Origin: Dipteronia dyeriana
Lineage: Eukaryota > Streptophyta > Magnoliopsida > Sapindales > Sapindaceae
DNA length: 64,000 bases
Reading direction: 5' to 3'
Assembly (NCBI GenBank): GCA_032871835.1
Contig: CM065300.1
Span: 111,535,088-111,599,087, forward strand
Below the pieces are notes generated by a model. It ran no database searches. It saw only the letters and a list, made by a program, of their open reading frames with translations, and was not told where the DNA came from. A program made the translations under genes and the position numbers. Below, in pieces: positions 54,495-64,000 of the stretch (the first letter of the stretch is position 1; every line of letters begins with the position of its first letter).

Positions 54495-55725
54495 TTAATC
54501 AATTTTCAATCTAGGTTCAAAAGAGTCAAAAACTCTAATTAAACTTTATACAGTATACATACATGTATTGAAGAAGAAAACCCAAGGTAATTGAACATGT
54601 TTAAGAATAACAATCAAGATGAAATTCAATAACTTAAGAATCAATGTACAGTCCCGTTTTTGTGAGTAGAGCCACAAAAAAAAGCAATCAAAACTTCTCA
54701 AACCTTCTTGGAAATGATAGAGAATTGAAGGATGAACAATCTCCAATTCGAATGGAATGAATCGGAGTTCAAAAAGAAAATATAGTGTTTGGAAGGTGAG
54801 AAAACTTGAAATAAAAAAAATTCTACCCAAGGTTTGAAAATTCTTCTTAGAATGAAATGACAGAGGGAAGGAGTATTTAAAAGAGAGGGAAAGAATTAGT
54901 GAAATGACCAAAATGACCTCCATGCTTACTTCCTACTCAAGATGGTGTGTGGCCATCTCGTAGGCAGGGAGGCTTCCTCCACATGATGGCCACACGTCAT
55001 CTCGGGAGGAATGGCATGGTGGTCGTTTTGTCCACTTGTCTCCTCCTTTGAGCACCTTAGCGTTCTTCGACCATTCTCCAGCCTATGAACTCCGAATTCA
55101 AATCCCTTTGCAGATTACAAACTAGAACTCTCAATTACACTTGGAAAACTATGAAACTTAGACCATAAATTTTGAATTCGACTCGATACATGAGAATGAA
55201 GACAATACATGCAGCATGACTGGAAAGTTTTGTAACTCTTGACTAGGAACTCTAAATCAAATGAATGTGTAACCGAAATGACCAAAACTCAATAAGGAAC
55301 AGTGTAAAACAAAATTTAAGTCCAAGGTCCATGTTACATAAATATACAAACACATAACACACAAGAATGCTATCACTTGGACATAGTCCACAAACATGCA
55401 ATCTACACAACTAGTCAATTTAGCACTAATGCATGAGCATTCAATACTAAGTGTGTGAATGTGTTATACCAATATGAGCACAATGATGCAGGGACACATA
55501 TGGATGAATTGAGTGTGTGCCTAAGCCTTGTAAGAGAAATGAGGTCTTAAATATAACTTTATCGAACAACAAAGCGCGTTTCTCTTTGAAGACCTGAACT
55601 TGCTTGAATAGTTGTCATATCTTCTTTGAAGCTTGAATCATCATCAACTTTAGACAACTAAATCATTACAAGTGAAACATTGTTTTGATATGGAATTACT
55701 GTCAACATAAATACAAAACATAACA
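54495..55725 (-). repeat. 5' LTR of element D, U3-side piece
   Basis: It starts with TTAAT, the right target duplication of the Retand-like element, and aligns with 35795-37028 of the 3' LTR. On the minus strand it begins TGTTATGTTTTGTATTTATG, which aligns with the TGCTAGGTTTTTGGTTTATG of the other LTR. With 41111-42614 it makes an LTR of about 2.7 kb. Inverted repeats with ATGGCCATC are at about 54945-55010. Confidence 0.85.
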
Positions 55726-55730
55726 AAATT

Positions 55731-56557
55731 AAAAGAGGAAAACAACCAACAAATGGGAGGATTACACATCTGCATCCCGTGGAGGCGCGTGGGCCTCCAT
55801 AGGGGTAAAAGACCTCCTTTCCCATGAAGGTACACTTGCCTCCAAGGGAAGAGGGGTGTATGTCCCCTTGTGTTTCCCTTAAGACTCTTTTAGTCTTCCA
55901 GCCATATCTCTGGCCTTCAAACACCGATTTCGAATCCATTTTTGGATACGAACCGAAACTCTCTCATGAACAAATGATGTCAATAAAAAGTTTTGAAAAA
56001 TATGGAATTCAATCTTGAAAATCAACGACGAAAACCATGTACGATAAAATCACGGAAAGTTTCTTAACTTTCTATTTTGAACTTGAAACATAATGAATGT
56101 GTAACCAAAATGACCGAAACTCAATATAAAATATCATCAGCACAAAATCAAGTTCAATATGATACAAATACAATAAAATGAACACAAGAATACACATGTA
56201 TGATATTACCTAGAAATAGTCTAGAACATGCAATTTCTCAAAGTTTGTCACCTTTAGAACTAATGCATGTGCATATATGAATAAGTGTGTGTATATGTTA
56301 TATCAAATGTGCATAACAATGCAGAGAGACATATATACGATAAGTGTGTGTGCCAAAGCCTTGGAGAGAGGAAAGAGGTCTCGATATAACTTTTGCTATG
56401 CAATTAAGCTTTGTTCCTTTTGAGGTCATCAATTTGCTTAAAGTGTTGTCCATCTTCTTTAAAGCTTGATTATCCATGAATCGTAAACAACTAAATAATA
56501 AAATGCAGATGTCCTTTGATATAGAATTATGCCAACACTAAACTCAAAAGCCTAACA
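55731..56557 (-). mobile_element. Solo LTR B, right piece
   Basis: After the AAATT duplication of D, the U3 part of the A-family LTR continues: GTGGAGGCGCGTGGGCCTCCA at 55779 and, at the end, the complement of TGTTAGGCTTTTGAG. The last base is 56557, followed by CGCTC, the right target duplication. Confidence 0.8.
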
Positions 56558-57523
56558 CGCTCTTACTAATATAGAGTCACAGAGCTTGATTCATTACCCG
56601 TATGAATGTGCTAGGGGCATTTGACAACCCGAACAGCATGACCAACCACTCGAAAAGCCCCTATCGAGTGTTGAAGACTGTTTTCCACTCATCTCCTAAC
56701 CAAATACAAATTTGGTGATACTCACTCTTCAAGTCCAGCTTCATGAATATCGTAGCTCCACTCTATTGATCCAACAAGTTGTCTAACCATGGGATTGGAT
56801 ATTTGTATTGAACTGTGATCTTTTTGATAGTTCTACCGTCCACACACATTCTCTAGAATTTTTTTTTTCAGGGTCATGAGGGCTGGCACTGTGCATGGGT
56901 TGAGACTCTCTCGAATGTGTCTGTTTGCTAGCAATTCTTACATTTGGTGCCGTAACTCTTTATGCACATTCGGACTCATCCGATAATTTGGTATATTAGG
57001 TAAATTAACACCCATGACCATGTCTATCTGGTGTTGAATGTCTCGTAACAGAGATAGATTTTTAGGAAGTTCAGCCAGAAACATATCTTCAAACTCTTAT
57101 AGCAACGGTTCCATCCTATTTGGAATAGTACTATCATTTATTCCCATTCTTTCAATAAACACATAAACCACATCATATTCTCTTTTTGCTACCTCAAATT
57201 TGGATATTGTCAATAAATTACTGTTTTTCCCAGTTGGAGTGTTGCTTGTAACCATTCTTTTAAAAAAAACATGACCTTGACTAAGTTGAACAAGAAAGTG
57301 CATGTACTTAAGAATCCATCATACATCACATGCCTAACGTATAGCCACGACCTTCCTAATAACAGATGACAATTGTACATCAAAACCACATCACACCAAA
57401 TCTAATCCTTGTAAGTTGTACCGATCGAAAAAGACACCAAACTTTGTTTGGCTACTTAGAGACATTATTCTTCTTATCCAGCCATGTCAACTTACACGGA
57501 CAAGGATGTGCTTCTATTGCCAA
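56558..57523 (-). pseudogene. Element C: protease end and reverse transcriptase first half
   Basis: On the minus strand, in several frames with stops: a segment like HPCPCKLTWLDKKNNV (about 57500) that follows the protease in chromovirus-like elements, a decayed linker, RESLNPCTVPALMTLKKK (about 56900), IQISNPMV with the LVG-like stretch, and EWLVMLFGLSNAPSTF-like sequence ending near 56600. This is the finger and palm region before the YFDD motif, which lies at 32639 beyond insertion B. Many stops show it has been inactive for long. Confidence 0.7.
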
Positions 57524-58958
57524 CTATAATTTTTGAACCACTACATCTGGCACCACATTCTCACAGCTACCTAAATCAATAATGATTCGGTAGACTTTCC
57601 TGCTGATGGTGCAAGTGGATTGGAGTACGATCATATGCAACCGGTTATCCTCTGTTCCATGAGGTACTAAACAGCTACATTGGGTCATGATCATTGGTCT
57701 TAAATCCCCCTCTACATGCTCCTCAATCACTTCTACATTGCGAAGTACTATATCAGATTCAAGTTCAATACTCTTATTCGGGTTGTAACCTAAACATCCC
57801 CTGTAGAACATCAATAATGGACCATAATCTCCATTCAAGCGCTCATCCTTATCAAAAACTGGTTCTGTCTCGAATTCACCCTCTTGTTCCTGGATGTTTT
57901 CTTCAGCGTCTGTAAACAATCCCTTTTGTAGCTCATTTTTACAGTCCAAAAATCTGTGCCCTGGTTCCCTAGAGTTAAAACAACGAAAACCTAAGGTTGG
58001 TGTTGTTGTGTTAGGAGGCACGATAGGCTTTGTAACTACAAAAGGTTGAACGGTTGCTCGGCCACTACTATTGTTTGTACCATATGAACTAGAACCCCTA
58101 AAGTTCACACCCCCTATTCGTCCGCTGCTGATGCTTGTACCTGCACCAGACACTTTGAATTTCACACCCCCGTATTTTTGCATAATAGTTGCTTCTCAAG
58201 TTGTACTACTCGCTGGTCCACATTTGACACACTTACCACATCAAACATATTAAGAATATCTTTGAATTGAATTTGTCACCCCCTAATATATCACGCCACC
58301 CATGACTCATCATCCTCTATAATCGTATCCAGTAATACAAACTGATAGAACTTCGTTGTGTTGTCATCAACCAAATGATTTCCCTATTTCAAGTTCTGTA
58401 GTCGTTGGTAAAGCGCCCGTGTGTAGTTGTATGGTAGAAAGGCAAACATGTATTTCTTCATCTTTTCCCAGGATGTGATCTTTGCCTTCCCCTGTAGAAT
58501 CCTCATTTTCTTTGACTGTTGCCCCAAGTCCCTGCTGGACCTTTGAGACTAGTTGCAACCAGTGTTGCCCCGTCTGTCTCCCGAAACTTGTTTTAACTCT
58601 ATATCCTCCTCCACCTTACCGATCCAGTCGAGGTAATCATCCACCTCTAACCTACCATGGAACTCTAGTATGTCAACCTTAAGGCTTGACTCCTACCACC
58701 TCGATTCATCACTCGTTGGCTTCCTCTGTGCTAACTGAGGGGCGAATGGATTTTTGTCACCTTTAGACTCCTCCTTCATGTCTTATGGATTTGGATCCCG
58801 TTGTTGAGCCGTCACTAGTGCCAACTACTGCATTAATGTCTCAATATGCTGTTGTAGTCGTGTAATCTCATCGTGTTCATAGACTTCAAGCAGCAGTTCT
58901 TCATGTGTTCAGTAGGTTCGTGCGTTTCTTCGTTGCCTTAACGATGAAAACTGACTGA
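57524..58958 (-). pseudogene. Element C: gag and start of protease
   Basis: The best frame (58183-57524, 219 codons without a stop) has a serine-glycine-rich linker, the knuckle CFNSREPGHRFLDC, whose second cysteine is now serine, an acidic stretch and the protease start STCTISRKVYRIIIDLGSCE. The active site is DLGS where DSGS is usual, and NVVPDVVVQKL follows as in chromovirus-like elements. Upstream pieces (58367-58558 and around 58600-58900) carry the gag core in other frames, with LQVDDYLDWI-like text on the minus strand near 58630. The length of the open frame is surprising for a copy otherwise so decayed. Confidence 0.7.
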
Positions 58959-58970
58959 GCTTTGATACCA
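58959..58970 (-). other. Primer binding site of element C
   Basis: On the minus strand TGGTATCAAAGC, one base from the initiator tRNA-Met site, six bases after the LTR end. Confidence 0.75.
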
Positions 58971-58976
58971 ACCTAT

Positions 58977-59491
58977 TGCAGCGTGGAATAGAACTCACAA
59001 AAGTTTAACAAAAAAGGGTTTCTAATCTTCTATAATCCCACAATGATTAAAAAAATAAGAGATAAATTGAGTTTAAACTACTCAAGAAGTTTTTATTTTA
59101 TTCAACTCTGAAAAATCAAAACAATTACAACCAAATAAATATAAAAACTAAACCCCAAGACTTCTCAAACATCTCCACTAAATCAGAAAATAATCCCGGA
59201 TTAAAAGTAAAAAAAAAAGCTAAACGAAAAAGGAAAAAAAACCCTAATTGTCATGCAAGAAACTAAAAGTCTATGGATGACAAAGTAAATGACGTTTTTT
59301 GGAACCCTTTTGGGCCTAATCATAGGAAACAAAGTTTATGAGTTAAATCTTAGAGCTCATCCTGGGATTTCCAAAAATATATTATAATAATGATTCTGAG
59401 CCCGTTTGTGAAAGTTGTGACCTCGCTAAGTTAGACCCATTTTGGGTGCACCAAGCTACCCAAGTATGAGTTTGCAACCCGATCCACATCA
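58977..59491 (-). repeat. 5' LTR of element C
   Basis: On the plus strand it starts TGCAGCGTGGAAT; the right end is placed at CCACATCA (59491) because the host LTR resumes with TCTCTCTAGATCTAGAAACC just after. The length, about 515 bases, fits short chromovirus LTRs. There is no second copy in the window. Confidence 0.6.
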
Positions 59492-59611
59492 TCTCTCTAG
59501 ATCTAGAAACCAATGTATTTTCGAAAACCATTCAAACGATACATAAACTTCATCATCTACTACTCAACAAGAACATTGGAGGAGTGTTCAAGCATTAAGG
59601 AATAAGGTTTT
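59492..59611 (+). repeat. 3' LTR of the host element, second piece
   Basis: It matches 3205-3300 of the 5' LTR (AGAAACCAATGTATTTTCG, CCATTCAAACGATACAT, CATCATCTACTACTC). It ends where G2 is inserted. Confidence 0.75.
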
Positions 59612-61149
59612 TGATCGACCCATTTCTATACATGTTTTAGGTCCCCATTTCCTATTACTTGTGATTCGTTCTTGGGTGAAATTAGGTATTTTATGTGTTT
59701 GTTGAGCATGTGTAGGTCACATTCCATTCAAGAGGTGTTGAATGTTATTTTGGAGAAAAAGAGCAAAATTTTAATTTCAGATAATGCAGAGCAGCGAGAT
59801 TGTGGGGCCCATATATTTCAGCTCCGATCGAATTGTGTGTCCTACTACCTATGGATAGAAATCCTCAGAAGTCTAGTTTCCGAAAAATATTTAGGATCGC
59901 AATTATGATATTCATAGAAGAAGTTATACCCGTTTTAGTACCCAATAGTCAGATCAACCATAATTCCGTGAATAATGACGGGATTTGTTTTGCAAGTTGT
60001 CGGAATGAGAAATATTTCCTTCATGGAATTGTTTGGGAGTCTTGTGCAAACAAGTAGACACCTAATCCTAATCTTCCATCAATAAGTAGTTTTTTTATTT
60101 GATTAGGAAAGAAATTAAATCCCAAAAAGGTAGAGGTCTATATGGGAATTGATTTCCTTGTTGTTTAAGGACATAGCATAGCCTTACACCTATTTAAACC
60201 CCATGTGAACCCTAATTTCGAGATATAGAAATCAAGGGAGGTCTTAAGCCACCAAGGGGGTTGTCCCCCACCACTCCATCACCATACACCTTCCACTCAT
60301 CTTTACACATCGAATATTCAAAGACGAAGAAGAATTCATCACTAAAGACTTAAAGAACTCATTGAAGGCCAAGATGGGTTTTATCATTTCTTTCTCTTCT
60401 CTTTGTATTTTCGCCATGTGTAACTAATTCCATATTGGAGAATCAATGTGAACCTCTAAAAATGCTCTTTGTTAGAATTGACTATATTTAATTAAATTAA
60501 GTTTTGATTCATTCAATTCATCCTATGTATTTATTCTTTATTCTTGTTAATGCATGATCATACATTGACATGAATTTAGGGTTTTGATAATTTAATGATT
60601 GAGGTTGGAGTATTGATCTATACGTAATCTTAATTAATATTCAATTGAATGGATAAAAGTGATCTTATCATTGATCTATGCAAGTAGGTTTTGGTTCATT
60701 GTTCTTGCACTTAATGGGTTCTTGACCGTAGTTTGTGCCATTTATCTATGGGTAAATTGTAATTGAGAACACTTGGTTCATCCCAGGATCATATAGTAAC
60801 AATCATACTTATGATAAGAACGAACCACTAACTTGATTAATATCTTTCACAGTCAATTCGAAACATTGAGTAAACATAGTAGGGGAGCATTGATGACCTA
60901 GTGCTTTCTCACCTTTGATCACAACCAAATATTTTTAATTGCTTTCTTAGTTTGAATTTAATTTAGTTTTAGCTTTAAATCAAACTCAACAATCTTCTTG
61001 TTACTTTAATTTAGCTTTAATTAGAATTAGTTTTAATCAATAAATCTCTAGTCCTCGTGGGAACGATCCTTACTTGCCGTTGTACTATATCTTCACGATT
61101 CGTGCACTTGCGAGTATTGTTTTTATAAACACAATTTTTCAAGCAATCA
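59612..61149 (+). mobile_element. Solo LTR G2 (Athila-type)
   Basis: TGATCGACCCATTTCT to CAAGCAATCA, about 1.54 kb, with GTTTT before it and AGTTTT after it, a target duplication blurred by one base. It matches G1 throughout except for the extra 150 bases of G1. No internal sequence. Short frames in it are not conserved in G1. Confidence 0.8.
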
Positions 61150-62202
61150 AGTTTTCACATGAGTCCTTTCTATTTCTCTCCTCTTTGTCATTTTATTCAA
61201 TTTGTCATGAGTGGCTAAACCTGATTTGAAAGCTGACGAAATTAATTCATAGATTGTGGGATTTCCACCATTTTATTTGATTAATATAATTCCATTCATT
61301 GTGCTTAACTGTGTTTAATTACCTCTTGAATTAAGTAGGCATTCCATCTCTTGATTCTTGGTGATTGATTGAACTTATTTGAGTAATCAAAATTTAATTG
61401 AAATCTTTGTGAAGTGGGTAGGCATTCCAACTCCCACATCACTTAGTGGTTGATTTTGATCCTTATTGCATTTAATACTCACTTTGGGTTGGGTAGGCAT
61501 TCCAACTCCCAATTCATTGTAGAGGTTGGATTGTGGTGTTTTTGTGAGTCAAGTAGGCATTTCAACTCTTGGTTTACATTATATATTAATTTATACTTTT
61601 AACCATCTACACCTAAGGTGTTTAGCCAAACTCATTTGAATTGGAAGGGATATATTGTGAGAATTCCAATCCAACATATCCCGGCTAGGTAAAAGGGGTG
61701 AATTGTGAGCATTCCAATCCAAGCCATCTTAACTACCTTACATCTATCAAAGCAAAAGTGAAAGGGTTGGATTGTGAGCATTCCAATCCAATCCATCCCG
61801 GAAACTCGAGTTAGGAAGATTAGCCCTATATTGTAAGCAAATCACACCTGATATCCGAAAGTCCCACTATTTGTGTCTATATTGCATCGACCCCCGTAAC
61901 TCTCATCATACACTTTTCACACACATTTTTATTATCTCTTGTTTTTTTTTTAAGTTTATTTAGCTTACTAGTAATTGCATTTTCACTTTAGTTAATTTCC
62001 AATCAAAGAACCATTAAGATTTACTTTATTTGCACTTTACTTTTATTGCATTTAATACTAGAGTCATGATTTGATCAAAGCAATATCTTGATCCTTGTGG
62101 ATGATACCTTAACTTGCCAAACTACTTGTTTATTACATTTGAGTGCATAGTTACGGTTTTATAATTTTTTTTATATTGCATATACGGCAAATGCACGTGT
62201 CA
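61150..62202 (+). repeat. 3' LTR of the host element, third piece
   Basis: It matches 3325-4366 of the 5' LTR including the seven ATTCCAACTC motifs (from about 61336 on), the CCTTGTGGATGATACC U5 phrase and the end CACGTGTCA at 62202. Confidence 0.8.
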
Positions 62203-62682
62203 TACGTCTACCAACCAGAGGAAGTGCTTAGTGTTCAGCCCAAGTATTTAAGGGTGTATTGTTAAATATGAAATTCATCTGAAAGACGTATCAACTAGAG
62301 AAATGGGAATAGCATAAAGTAATACTACAACGTCATCACAAGTCAACTAGTTAACCAAAAAGAACCCCGGACAAAGACATGTCACCGAAAAAGTCAATAC
62401 AACAGTTAGAAACCTGAACACTAAGTAAAGCTACTTGGCGAAGGAAACCCATCCAATTAACTATGTAATCAAATATATTGTTATCATACTCATTGAAGAT
62501 CTTTGTTTAGCGAGATCTCCTCAGCATATCGGGAAACAAAACCCATTAGGATACACTTTCTCAAGCAGAGATTTACTGAAATACGAAATCCCAAAATCAT
62601 ATTCCAGCAAGGAAATGTCACTATTACCTCCTAATTGGACGTTCAACTAGGCAATAACTCGATATTTCTAGAAGGATAAACA
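62203..62682. other. Unassigned right flank of the host element
   Basis: I see no gene and no clear family. The open plus frame 62435-62650 resembles nothing I know. It may be part of the Tat remnant into which the host inserted, but no pol motif supports that. Confidence 0.4.
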
Positions 62683-63085
62683 CACTGCAAAAAAAGGGTT
62701 ATTGGGATGAATTTTTGTCGTCCCTATAGATCTATTGGAACAAAAATAATTTTTCCAAAATTACGTCGCCTCAGGTGGTTCGCAATAGCTTCTTTGGTGT
62801 CCTTAAAGACTACCTATATGGACAACATAATATAGGGACAATTTTTGTTTCATCCCTTATGATATTATATTGGGACGAAAATTTTTGCCCCATTAGCAGG
62901 GATAAAATATTTCATCCTTTAAAAATAAAATTCGTCCATACAAATATTTATAGGGACGAAATTGGAATAAAAGAAAAGATTGGTAAGAACCTAATCATAC
63001 CAACCCACTAACCCGTAGCTGGACCAGCTCCGTCATTTATTCATTTAATGACTGGAGTATTCATTTAATGATTGGTTCTCCACCA

Positions 63086-63135
63086 GCGTTGAACCCCCGA
63101 CCACCCACCCAAGAGAATGCAAAGCTTATCACTTT
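63086..63135 (-). repeat. tRNA-like A and B boxes (possible SINE)
   Basis: On the minus strand AAAGTGATAAGC (A-box-like) is followed 28 bases later by GGTTCAACGC (B-box-like), with TGGTCGGGG before it. The spacing fits a tRNA-derived SINE. Its ends are not visible. Confidence 0.35.
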
Positions 63136-63432
63136 GATACTGCTTCGAATGTGTCGTTTAAAGCAAAGTATTTATATATAAGCTCTATATGTTATAGAAT
63201 TTTAAAATTGTAAATTAATTTCAATAATTTAAATTTTATTTTTATATAAAAAACAAATTAATATTAAAAATGTTTATTGTAGCATTTAATTAAACTATTT
63301 TTTTTAATATTACAGGAACTATTACAATAGGACTTTCAAGACCTGCTGAAATCAAAAAACACATGCGCGGTATAAATATCTAGGCCCATAATTGGAGATA
63401 ACTACTTCCCACAACCCAGGATGAAAACTCCC

Positions 63433-63483
63433 GGATTTGAACCCCTCACCACTTATGTGAAAGAGGGGTGCGCTATCAGATCT
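63433..63483 (-). repeat. tRNA-like A and B boxes, second copy
   Basis: On the minus strand AGATCTGATAGCGC is followed by GGTTCAAATCC, a perfect RNA polymerase III B box, 26 bases later. It could be a SINE head or a decayed tRNA gene; the rest of the cloverleaf does not fold convincingly by eye. Confidence 0.4.
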
Positions 63484-63564
63484 ACTATGAGATGATGTGC
63501 AATTAAACTATTTTTTAAAATCATATATTGTCATATCAAATGATCCTAATCGTACATAAAATAC

Positions 63565-63815
63565 AGAGACTTTCTTTACATTTTTCAATTTAATAGGCAT
63601 ATGTAGGATTTGAATTCCTATCACAAAAGTGAAGGATAAATATATAACAATCTTTCTAGAAAGTGGTTTGCATGGAATAGAGAGATTTTCTTTACTTTTT
63701 TCAATTTAAAATCTTTACTTTTTTCAATTTAATCGACAAATGTATGATTTGAATTCCTATCACAAAAGGAAAAAATAAATATACAACAACTTTTCTAGAA
63801 AGTGGTTTTGCATTT
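63565..63815. repeat. 139-bp tandem duplication
   Basis: Two units share TTTCTTTAC(T)TTTTTCAATTTAA, GATTTGAATTCCTATCACAAAA (63607 and 63746) and TTTCTAGAAAGTGGTTT. The second unit carries an extra copy of a 24-base TCTTTACTTTTTTCAATTTAA segment. Confidence 0.85.
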
Positions 63816-64000
63816 TAGATTCTTATTATAATATATATATATAATTTTTCATAATTTTTGAATTAATCTATAGCAATTAATATACAAAAGTGAAGCAAAT
63901 TTAATTATTAATATATCTCTTAGGAAAAACTTAAAAAAGACAAAGATAAAGAAAGAAAAATGTAATCTCGATAAATCATTATCAACAACAAATATTATTT

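Larger units (their letters stand above)
34365..55725 (-). mobile_element. Element D: non-autonomous SIRE-like LTR retrotransposon (minus strand)
   Basis: D runs from TGAAATTG at 34365 to ATAACA at 55725 with perfect target duplications AAATT at 34360-34364 and 55726-55730. On the minus strand the order is 5' LTR (55725-54495 and 42614-41111, split by the Retand-like element), PBS, gag, accessory ORF, polypurine tract and 3' LTR (37028-34365). As in element A there is no pol. Its own length without the insertion is about 9.5 kb. The two LTRs differ by roughly one position in ten by eye, so it is younger than A. It sits inside solo LTR B. Confidence 0.85.
31666..59491 (-). mobile_element. Element C: truncated chromovirus-like Gypsy (minus strand)
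   Basis: Reading on the minus strand from the right: an LTR at 58977-59491, PBS 58959-58970, gag to 57524, protease and reverse transcriptase to 56558, then (after insertion B) the rest of reverse transcriptase, RNase H and the start of the integrase region to 31666. The integrase, the end of pol and the other LTR are missing. Phrases such as MVVYFDDILVYS, DALSR and LCIPECSL fit the Reina/CRM-like chromovirus branch. About 110 bases of the host LTR are missing at this place, so a deletion took out the left end of C together with LTR sequence. Confidence 0.7.
2705..62202 (+). mobile_element. Athila-type host element, split by nested insertions
   Basis: Pieces that fit one plus-strand Athila element are spread over 59.5 kb: 5' LTR 2705-4366, PBS remnant 4371-4388, gag 4495-6020, protease 6030-6705, accessory ORF pieces 8598-9007, 13985-14194 and 28040-28414, 3' noncoding region to 31410 with a polypurine tract, and 3' LTR pieces 31411-31665, 59492-59611 and 61150-62202. 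The LTR pieces line up in order with the 5' LTR, apart from about 110 bases missing at the C junction. No pol domain is present. I could not find a matching 5-bp target duplication at the outer ends, so the left and right parts could also be two related copies. The order and orientation of the parts favour a single host. Confidence 0.55.
62683..64000 (+). mobile_element. Terminal part of a CACTA-type DNA transposon
   Basis: CACTGCAAAAAAAGGG at 62683 is a typical CACTA terminus, preceded by ACA as possible 3-base target duplication. The next 280 bases hold subterminal repeats in both orientations: GGGATGAA, TCGTCCCTATAG, GGGACAATT, TCATCCC, GGGACGAAA, TCGTCC and GGGACGAAATTGG. Such GGGACGAAA/TTTCGTCCC repeats are the binding sites of the transposase in this superfamily. 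The other end and a transposase ORF are not in the window, so the extent to the right is unknown; the subterminal part ends near 62970. Confidence 0.65.

Noticed and set aside
54546..54923. 125-codon minus-strand frame
   Set aside because: It is in the U3 of LTR D and its leucine-phenylalanine-rich text is the usual result of translating AT-rich sequence; broken in the other LTR.
63433..63483. Functional tRNA gene
   Set aside because: Only the A and B boxes are recognisable; acceptor and anticodon stems do not pair convincingly.

Overview
The window is plant nuclear DNA and I find no host gene in it. It is AT-rich and built almost entirely of decayed long terminal repeat (LTR) retrotransposons of the plant lineages Athila, Tat (Retand-like), a chromovirus-like Ty3/Gypsy and SIRE-like Ty1/Copia. 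A CACTA-type transposon end lies at the right edge. The mix suggests a repeat-rich, probably pericentromeric region of an angiosperm, most likely a eudicot; the species cannot be told. LTR divergences given below were counted by eye on short stretches.

The layout is a set of nested insertions. Left flank: the end of a SIRE-like LTR (1-826) abuts a decayed Tat gag-protease remnant (827-2704). From 2705 to 62202 I read one Athila-type host element: 5' LTR 2705-4366, decayed PBS, gag and protease to about 6.7 kb, an odd Copia-type gag tail, an accessory ORF, the 3' noncoding region and a 3' LTR in three pieces. Inserted into its accessory ORF are Athila element H (9008-13979, perfect 5-bp target duplication AGAAT) and SIRE-like non-autonomous element A (14195-28039). 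A itself holds two solo LTRs, F (20415-22553) and G1 (25857-27549). Inserted into the host's 3' LTR are a truncated chromovirus-like element C (minus strand, 31666-59491) and solo LTR G2 (59612-61149). Within C lies solo LTR B (32644-56557, target duplication TGCTC/CGCTC). Within B lies SIRE-like element D (34365-55725, perfect duplication AAATT). Within D's 5' LTR lies a complete Retand-like Tat element (42615-54494, perfect duplication TTAAT). The innermost element has the most similar LTRs (about 4% different), D about 10%, A about 14%, which agrees with the nesting order.

The Retand-like element is the best preserved. It has gag, protease, reverse transcriptase, RNase H and integrase on the minus strand, and a three-exon gene on the opposite strand (44041-46887) with its own G-box, TATA and AATAAA signals. 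The SIRE-like elements A and D have a gag with CCHC knuckles and a second accessory ORF but no pol, so they must have depended on enzymes from elsewhere. The same type of accessory ORF is carried by the Athila host element.

Features not explained by the standard parts include a stem-loop in the U5 region of several unrelated LTR families whose arms differ in sequence but still pair, arrays of TGCACGGGT inverted repeats in Athila U3 regions, and tandem repeats between pol and the 3' LTR of the Retand-like element. The right end (62203-64000) holds an unassigned stretch, a CACTA-type terminus, two tRNA-like A/B-box signals and a 139-bp tandem duplication.
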